A DNA stretch of 64,000 nt from NCBI GenBank assembly GCA_017506865.1, contig JAFCMP010000520.1, forward strand, positions 620,001-684,000, read 5' to 3'. The notes beneath the pieces were generated by a model. It did not search any database and was not told where the DNA came from. It was given only the letters and a program-made list of their open reading frames with translations. Positions within the stretch are counted from its first letter, which is position 1. Each line of letters opens with the position of its first letter. Of this stretch, positions 12,701 to 21,700 are shown one piece after another. The DNA is from Tribonema minus (lineage: Eukaryota > Sar > Xanthophyceae > Tribonematales > Tribonemataceae). Position numbers and translations under genes: made by a program.

Positions 12701-15700
12701 CACGCACAGCGCAGAAAGCCCGCGATATGAGCAAGTGCAACTCTTTGAGTGTGCAACACGATGCAAGCGTGCCACCTCCTGCATCCATATCACCCCGTGA
12801 CAGAAGGCCAATGCATTGTAGCTGAGGTTGGCATCTATGAGCCGTACGCGCGCGCGTCGCCATTGCTGTACGGGGCAGCACACATGCCACATCTGTGCAG
12901 GGTCAGCACTGTGCATAGCATAGCACCTGCTTCTTGCCTTCTTGCAGCACAAGGCAGCACGCTACATCTGCAACAGGCGCCATTGCACACAGCACCTGCT
13001 TCTCTCACCTTGGTGCTGGTGCTGCACTGCTTCGGATCACCATTAGCGTTGGCGCTGAGCAGCAGTGCTCACTATCATCAGTTAGGGTTGGTGTTAGTAT
13101 AAGCGCTACGCAGCAGCGCTCACCTCCATGCGCATGAGGGGCCCCGGGAGCATGCCATTCAGGGTGCGTGTCTGAAAGGTCCCGTACTTGTTGGTGTAGC
13201 TGGTAACCCGCAAATCGATCTGGGTTTGCAGGGGGGGAGGGGGGGGGGGGGGGGCTTAGTGCTCAGTGTTGCAATATCAGATGGTCAAACTTTTCAGTGC
13301 AGGGCCTAGGGGTAGGGCATGGTCCAGTTCAGGGGGCGCTGCTGAAGCTGGCCTTTCAAATTGCGCATGGCGGCCTATGTGCATGCGGCAGTGCGGAATT
13401 ACCACTTGCTGAGCACCGGGCAGTTATGCGCAGCAACGCTCAGCCATGCCACAGGAGCCGAGCGTTGCCAACATTGCAGCCCGAGTAAGATGTACGTGAA
13501 GTGTGTATGAAGGCAGTGTCTGATGTGCCGCTGAAGCGTGGTGCTCATCGCTACATGACACTGGCAGGCAGACGGTCTGCAGCACCAATGGGCGCACTGC
13601 GTCATCACAAATTTGACTCCGTTGTAGTACTTAAGACTCACACCAACCCAATGTACCAACGCGCTCTGGACACAGTTTGACATTTCACTCGATACTAGTG
13701 GTACCTGCAAACGTTTTCGTACTATTTGAGGCAGCACAAAGCCCCAACCCCCCCCCCCCCCCCCTCACCTCAGCGACGTTCTGCCCGTTGCCGCACTGCT
13801 GCCACTTGACCTCCGGGTAGTCGTAGGGGTCGTGGCACATTACCGCATCGGTCACCGGGTCCTTGTCGGTTAGCACCACGGGCGGTCTGGTGGGGATGAT
13901 GCCTGTGTGACAACACGCGGGCAGACAACGAGGAGCGATGCTCCTTGAGTCTGAGTCAGAGTCTCCTGATGATGCGCAGCTCGCGTACGGATGCAGAGCG
14001 CGGAATGATCGCGTTGCAAGCGTTTGCCGTACAGCAGATGGTGCTGGCAGTGGGTCTAACCCTAACCCTAACCCTAATCCTATCCCTAAACGCACCTCGC
14101 GGCGGTGCTGACGCTTAGCGAGTGGTCGAGCGCGCGCAGATACTGCGACGTGCAGTGCGTGTACGTCTATGCCGCACTGCGTACAATCATGGCAGGAGGT
14201 AGGCATGCATACCTGGCTTTGCGGCGGTGTAGAAGCGCACGGTGCGCGGGCACTCGTAGTCTGAGATGTGCGTAAACCTGAAAAAACTGGACACTGCACT
14301 GCATAGACTACATACATGGCAGGAGCTATACATTAGTAGGCATGCTGACCTGGCTTTGCAGCGGTGTAGACGCGTATGGTGCGCGCAAACTCGTAGTCCG
14401 TGATGTACAGGAACCCCGTCACGGGGTCCTCGGTGACGTCGATCGCCCCCAAATTTGCGAGCAGCAAAATTGGGTCCGCAGTGAAGTCGGGCTCGCCCGT
14501 GGGCAGGTTTGGGAAGTACCAGAACCCCTGCTTGGTGAAGTCCTGGAGGCGGGGATTTATTCAGGGGAGCGAAGGGGGGGCGGGGGGGGAGGGGGGTAGC
14601 TGAGCAGCGCTGCTGATGCTACCAAGTGCACCTGGCACTGTGAAATTGGACGGGCGGCGGAGAGGCGATGACGGCCGTGAATTGCTGTGTGGCAGCAGTA
14701 CGTCCGGCTAGATGCAGTGATTGCATGTGCCGTGCCGCAACCAACTAGTACTTGGTGAACACGTGTGAGTCAGGGGCATGAACTCCAATCGTACTGATGC
14801 ATGCAACACACACAGCACACCTACCAGAATCGCAGCGCACACCTTCCTGTGTAGCCAAAGTATGCACGTAGAGGCGATCAACAGCGACGGCGCACTGCCA
14901 ACAAAGCTCACCATGAAGAAGAGCACGTTGCGGTATGCCTCAGGCACCATGGGCGACGCCGTGATGTATGCCCCGCTGACTGAGGCACCGTCCTTGTTGG
15001 CGTAGGCGGGCGCGGTGGGATCGAGCGCGCCCTTGCGGTACGCGTACATCGGCGCGGTGTAGCCGAGGCTGAGCACTGGGTCGGCGGGATTGGCGAGGGC
15101 GTCGTAGACTCCCTGCGGCAGGTAGTGAGTGAGTGAGTGAGTGAGTGAGTGAGTGAGTGAGTGAGTGAGTGACTGAGTAGCAGAGTGGTAGCCGGGGCGG
15201 AGCACTGGGTCAGCGGGGTTAGCGAGGGCATCGTAGACTCCCTGCGGAGAGTGGTGAGTGATTGAGTGAGCAAGTGCGTGAGTGGATGAATCAGCAGCAG
15301 AGTTGTAGCCAAGGCTAAGCACTAGGTCATCGGAGGGAGCGAGGGCATCATTTATCGTAGACTTCTTGCGGCAGGTGGTGAGTGATGAAGTGAATGAGTG
15401 AGTGAGTGAATGAGTCTATTGGGCAGATGTTGCGGCGGTTGGTTCTGAATGAGCCAGCGCTGGCGCCCGCGCTCATCAGGCACGTCAAAAGTCACTTCTA
15501 TGTCATCCATAATGAACCATTGCCTGGCGGAGGTTACATGTTAAATCAGCGCTCACTTGGCAGATGTCAGGGCGGTTGTTCTGAATGAGCCACCGCTGGC
15601 TTGCGCGCGCTCACCACCGACGCCCTCGCAGCCTCGTGAACAAGGAAAGCTCATCGCGAATCACACCACTGCATCTGCCCTGTATGCTGCAAAAGTGTGC

Positions 15701-18700
15701 CACAGTCAACGATGATGTTATGACAATGGACGCTTGAGGTTATTACCTGACAGATGTCGAGGCGGTCGTTCTGAATGAGCCAGCGCTGGCGTGCGCGCTC
15801 GTCGCCGACGCCGTCCCACGGCGTGCCCTGCACGCACGGCCAGCCCGCGTTGAACGGCTGCGCGGTGTAGTCCTGCTTGAGGTCCACCCTGCGGCAGAAG
15901 TTGCACAGGCAGCAGCGATCAGCAACCAAGATGTACCAGTATGTGACATTTCAAAACACCTCAGCAGTAGTAGTACTTGAGCGAATGTTGTACTTTGAAG
16001 TGTTTGACATGTACATCCAAAGTAGTCGTGCTTGAAGTCGACCCTGCGGTAGCAGCAGCGATCAGCACATGGCACCGGCGCTACTTTGCGGAAGGCGCAC
16101 TTCGCGAGTGCACGCATACAGAAGCAATCAGCCGCGTGCGGGGGTCGTGCACGCACAACAGCCAGCCCACATGAAATGGCTACACAGCGTAGTCGTGCTT
16201 GAGGCCGACCCTGCCGAAGCAGTCGCACAAGCAGCAGCGATCAACACAGTTGAAATTGGGCTGGGGCTAGCTTACGATTGCGCGTGTTACCGCGAGGGCC
16301 GTTTTTGAAGTGGTAGGCAGTTGTAGCACAGCTTCAAGCATCATCTTCCTTGAAAGTATGCAGCTGTCTGTGAGTGCCCCCCCCCCTCCCCCGCTCCCCC
16401 CCTTCCCCCTCCCCCCCCTGTATGCTCAGCTGGCCCGTGTTACAAGGCTACACGGCACGGGTAAAGCGGAGCGTTTGTGATGCAGGGGCTCCAAAGCGTG
16501 TAGGTTGTGGGTGCTTACACAGCACAGCAGGGGAGAGCATAATCATTGTGATAAGGGGCATCAAAGCGTGTAGGCTGCGGGTGCTGACACCAGCACAGCG
16601 GGCATGCCAGACACTTTGCAAGCCTAGCCTGCTCTGACGTGACAGTGCTCAACACGACAGTGATCAGCAGCCGTGACGAGCGACGTGCAGAGGGAACCAT
16701 TCACTTCTTCTCTGCTGTCGTTGTTGCTTGGCCCGAAAACGGTGCACAGGTATGATGGTGAATCTAGCCTTGCAGTAGAATCACTAACTTCGAGAGGTTG
16801 GGTTGATGTCAACCACATTGAAATACCTGTTTACTTCTATTACCACAGGTTTTCAAGGGATGCGGGAGGTGGTACCTGTAATGCGCTCTTTCTGAGGCTT
16901 GAAGTTGGCAACAAAAACTGCAAGTGCAAGTACACATACAGTATACCAACAATCCTCACTGCCTTTCAACGATCTCAAATGTACCTCTCGAAGTATGTGG
17001 TACTTCAAAAGTAAATACTTCGTATTACTGTACCTGTAGATGCGCTCTGTCTGAGGCTCGTCGCCGGAGCCAACGTCGGTGACCCACAGGATGTCATCCG
17101 CGGCGATGAACGAGCGGAAGGGGTTGCGGAACCCCTTGCCCCAGACTGTGTAGTCAACGCCCTCCACCAGCGGATCGTTCTGAGCGTAGCCACCTCTGCG
17201 GCATTGGGCAGGCGGGGGGGGGGGGGAGATGGGGGGGGGGGATGAGGTGCAACTGAAATAAAAGAGTTGAACTTTGTGCAGGCGCAGAGTATGTATATGT
17301 ATGCAGTGTCATCATCCACAAACTCTGCAATATGGCGCGCCAGTTCACATACTTCGAAGCAGTACAATGCGTGCGGCTTCTGCACAGCACTTGCGCGTTT
17401 GGAGATGTTGCGGTTACGCAAGCGCTGTGACCGTCACTGCAGACCGACGCGAGCCACTGGGCAACAGGCTAGGCACAGAACAAGCCCATACTCTAATAGC
17501 ACAAAGAACACGAGTCATGAATAAGCGTGCTCCCTCCGAATTGCTGCGCACTGCGATGGTTGCTGGGACTGAAACATCCAGAAACACCATCAGGTGCTTC
17601 TTCTTGAGAGCAGCGTGACTGAACGCAGGGCTTCACGACTGGGCACTGGAACTTCTGAAACCACGATCCAGTACACTCCAGAGCAGCGCAACTGACGACG
17701 CACGGCACTCTCACGCACGTGGTGCGGTAGGACTCGGGAGCGATGCGCAGCCCCGTGGTCAATCAAATCTGTCTATGCACTCAAACAGTGCCCCAAGGCC
17801 GCGTATTCAGAACGAGGTGAGGACGCGCGAGCAGTAGTCAGAAGTGGCAATGCGCAGCACTCTCACGCACCTGGTGCGATAGGACTCGGGGGCGATGCGC
17901 AGCCCCATGCATATTACCAGCTATGCAGTCAGGAAGTGCTGCATGACATGAGTGCTCGGAAGTGAACCAAGGACGCGCGAGCAGTAGTCAGAAGTGGCAG
18001 TGCGCAGCGCTCTCGCGCACCTGGTGCGGTAGGACTCGGGGGCGATGCGCAGGCCCTTGCCGTGCACAAAGTCGTCACGCTGCGAGCGGAAGCAGCCCTG
18101 GCCGGGGGTCTTGGTGACGTCGTAGCACGCGTCGTCCTGCGCAAGGGGCAGCAAACAATATACTTAGCGATTATACTAATGTACCTCAACGCATGTATAT
18201 GCTTCAACTTCAAGGCTAATCCGAACCCCAAACCTGACCCTAACCCTGACTCTAACTCTAACCCTGTTCCTAACCCTAACCCTGTTCCTGACCCTCACCC
18301 TGACCCTAACCCTAATTGTAATACCAGCCCTAAACCCCTGTATGTATGGATGGCATAGCGTGCGCCGTCTTGCGCAAGCGGCAGTGAGCATACCTGGGGC
18401 TGGCATTCTGAAGTGTCATGCAAAAAGCGATCGCCGTAACAGAAACTGCGCTCGTGCTCGCGCCAGCTCTGGCATGCCGGGACATCATTGAACACGATTG
18501 ACGCATTCCTCGCCTAATCCTGACTCTGACGCCTACCGTAACCCTAACCCTAACCCTAAACCTGACCCCAATTCTAATCCTAACCCTGGTTGGGGGTCCA
18601 TTGTGGTGCCGTGACACGCATTGTTGCTGCACACATCATTGACGCATGTGCTCGAACGCATCTATGTTGGCCTACCAGCCAGTACTCTACGGCAGCTGTG

Positions 18701-21700
18701 TGCCCACTAGTAGTACTGCTTGCCAGTGCCAAGCAACAAGCGACAAGCGATGCAGACGCTGCTGCCTCTCCCAGACTTTTGGCACAAAAAAAATTCACAT
18801 TCCCGGGCTCGTGTTGGCACAGAGAACATGCCAGAAATGTCAGGCCAAGACACCAGGTGCAGGTGGCGACTGATGGACGAAATGTCAATGAAGCGCGCAA
18901 CGCTCACCGCCTGGATGCCGTAGTCGAAGATGGTAAAGTGGGAGTGCTCGCCGTACAGGATGGGCGATTAATAGTCATCAATCATCCGATGAAAAACAAC
19001 CATATGATGATTCATGAATAAAATGTCAATGAAGCGCACGGCGCTCACCGCCTGGATGCCGTAGTCGAAGATGGCAAACTGGGAGTGCTCGCCGTACAGT
19101 ACGATCATCTCCTCTGCAAAAGTGCAGCAGCGATCAGCAGCTGAGCGTTGAGGCAGCTAGAGTGTCGTCGTTAAGCATACCAGAGTCATGGCGCAGCGAC
19201 ATTTGTAAAACATGCACTGGTTTAAACTGCGACACTGTGTGCTGCGCTTGACATTTTGTCAAGTAACAAGGACTGCTGAGTTGGCGAAACCAGTTAGCAA
19301 TGTAAACATACAGCAGGGCTTACGGACACTGAGAGCTTGCCATTTGCTAGTTCTTCAAAATTACTTCCAGAAGTAGGACAAGTCATTCAGCGCACGCAGA
19401 CAGTGCAAGGCACGCAGCAAAACCTGTATCGCACACTGACCACGACTCTCGCACGCAAAGGCGCCACGTACACACACGACACTCATACTTCAACTTTGAG
19501 GAACTTCAAGGAGCACCGCAGCGAAACGCCACCGACAGTGACGCACTGGTGCTCGTGAACATCATGACACTCCTACTTCAACTTCGCGGAACTTAGCGAA
19601 GCGCCGGCGGTGACGCACCGGTGCTGGTGAACATGACGGTGCCGACGCCGTGCGTCGCGGAACCCCCGCAGCCGTCGACCAGCAGCACCGCGTCCTCCTT
19701 TGCGGTGCCCGCTTCAAGGTCAAGCACCAGCCGCGACACAACGCTCAGCTTCTCGCAGTTCTTGCCGGGCTCGCAGTTCTGGTCGCCCCAGTCGGCGGGG
19801 CGCGTCGCGCCGACCTTGGGGTTGGGCCAGTCCGTGTCGCTCATGGCGTGCGCGACGCCGGGCTGCGCCATCCAGAAGATGTAGGCTGCGCGGCGGCGGC
19901 GGCGGCGGCGGCAGCGGCGGCAGCGGCAGCGGCGGCGGCGGTGGCGGCGGCGGCGGCAGCGGCGGCGGCGGTGGCGGCGGCGGTGGCGGCAGCGGCGGCA
20001 GCGTGGGCGGTGGCAGCAGCGGCGGCGGTGGCAGCGGCAGCAGTGGCGGCGGTAGCGGCAGCAACGGCGGCAGCAGCGGCGGCGGCAGCAGCAGCAGAGA
20101 GGATCGGTAAAGCAATGAGAATGTGCGTGTTAAGATGATGTGCGCACGTACGCATATGGCACACCGCCGCCAGTGCGCACTTCAACATTGTGTGTGGGCC
20201 GGTCGGCGTGTCGCGCGGCGCACACCGCACCCGCGCTGCGCCGCCACAGCGCGTAGGCATTACCAGTGCTATCCTGAGGGCTGACTTCGAGGTGCATCAT
20301 GGAGTGCTGCAAAAGCGCGCGAAGGTCGCCCGCGCCGGTGTGCCACCTGCACCAGGAAAGCAAGTTTGACGGGGGTCGTTCAAGATCTGAAGCGCGGCAT
20401 CAGCACAGAATATCATGTAGCAGGAGCACCATACGTGGGCCACCCGCATCGCTCGCGACCTGCGCTGCGCGCGGTCAATGCAGCTCTGCTGAGCCCCCCC
20501 TCCCCCCCCCCCAACGCGCCCCCCCCTTCACGCTGTACACTGGTGCGCTCAACAATAAAAAAACAGCACCAAATGGGCCAACAATCGACACAAAAAGGGC
20601 TGATCTGCATATGGAGATGAGCTAGGCTTGCACACCTCACCAAATCAACATGCTCCCACAGCAAAATTTGCAGCAGAAGTACTCGGATGAAGATTTTGTA
20701 TTTGAAAACTTTGTTGTTAATTTGCGAGGCATGCCAACTCACCAAAGTTGTTGCCGCCTTTGCCGAACTGCGGGTCAAAGCCGAAACCCACCAGGCCGTG
20801 GTCATCGGCGGAGTACACCTGAGCGCATACATACATTCGCAGGCATGCGCAATCAATTGACACTGCAGGGCTATCAAGGTGCTTCAAGTGATGAAGTGCA
20901 TTCATGAAGTTGTTGCTCAATGCACTCAACACAGGCTGTTCGGCACACATGGCAACATCAAGATGATGGAAAGTGCATGCAGTGCTGAAACACTGATGGT
21001 ACAAACAGGCCAACGTTGTACTCTTACAGCCTATGCTATGCTCCGCTCGACCCCAAAGCCATGTTCGGAACTGGGTCCACGGCTGCAATAATCCTGACCC
21101 TAACCCTGACGCTTGTGCAGAGCTATGTTACGTGCTTGCTGCGTGTGTGCCATAGCTTGAAGTTGTGATCTGTGGTGCAATAAGCATTTTGGTTTTATCT
21201 GTGTTTTTTCCCCAGCGTATGAACGGATGTTAATACGTGATGTGCGTACTGTCTTATAGTCTATGCTAGAACTATATAATCTGCTACTGTTGTAAAAGCG
21301 TGCTTTGACAATTTGGACGTGCATGTGATGAGCGTCCTTTTAACAGGAATAGAAACAGAACATTCGAGAGCAGTATCTGTCAACATGCGTTTCAGCACCA
21401 AACACGAAGAACACGTCACCAATCTCATGACGACGCGCGGGGAGTCCGCAGTTACAGCAGCGGCAGTTGTACGCATCAGCGCAGCCAAGAAGGTGAAGCT
21501 GGCGGTCGTGGACCTCACAGGCGACGATTGATGGCACAGAGTGCTACGACCGCCAGCTTCGCCTCCTTGGCAGGGCTGACGCGCGCAACTGCAGCAGCTG
21601 CAGCTGCGGACCTCTCGCGCTTCATCAGGTTGCTGACGTGCTCTTCGTGTCAGGGTTGTGGTGAATGTTTTCCCGGTACCGCCTGGGGCGTCAAGCATTG

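Noticed and set aside
19650-20138. Poly-Ala and poly-Gly open frames on both strands
   Set aside because: These come from the GGC/GCA triplet tract in an intron. The real coding sequence is the minus-strand exon 19885-19619.
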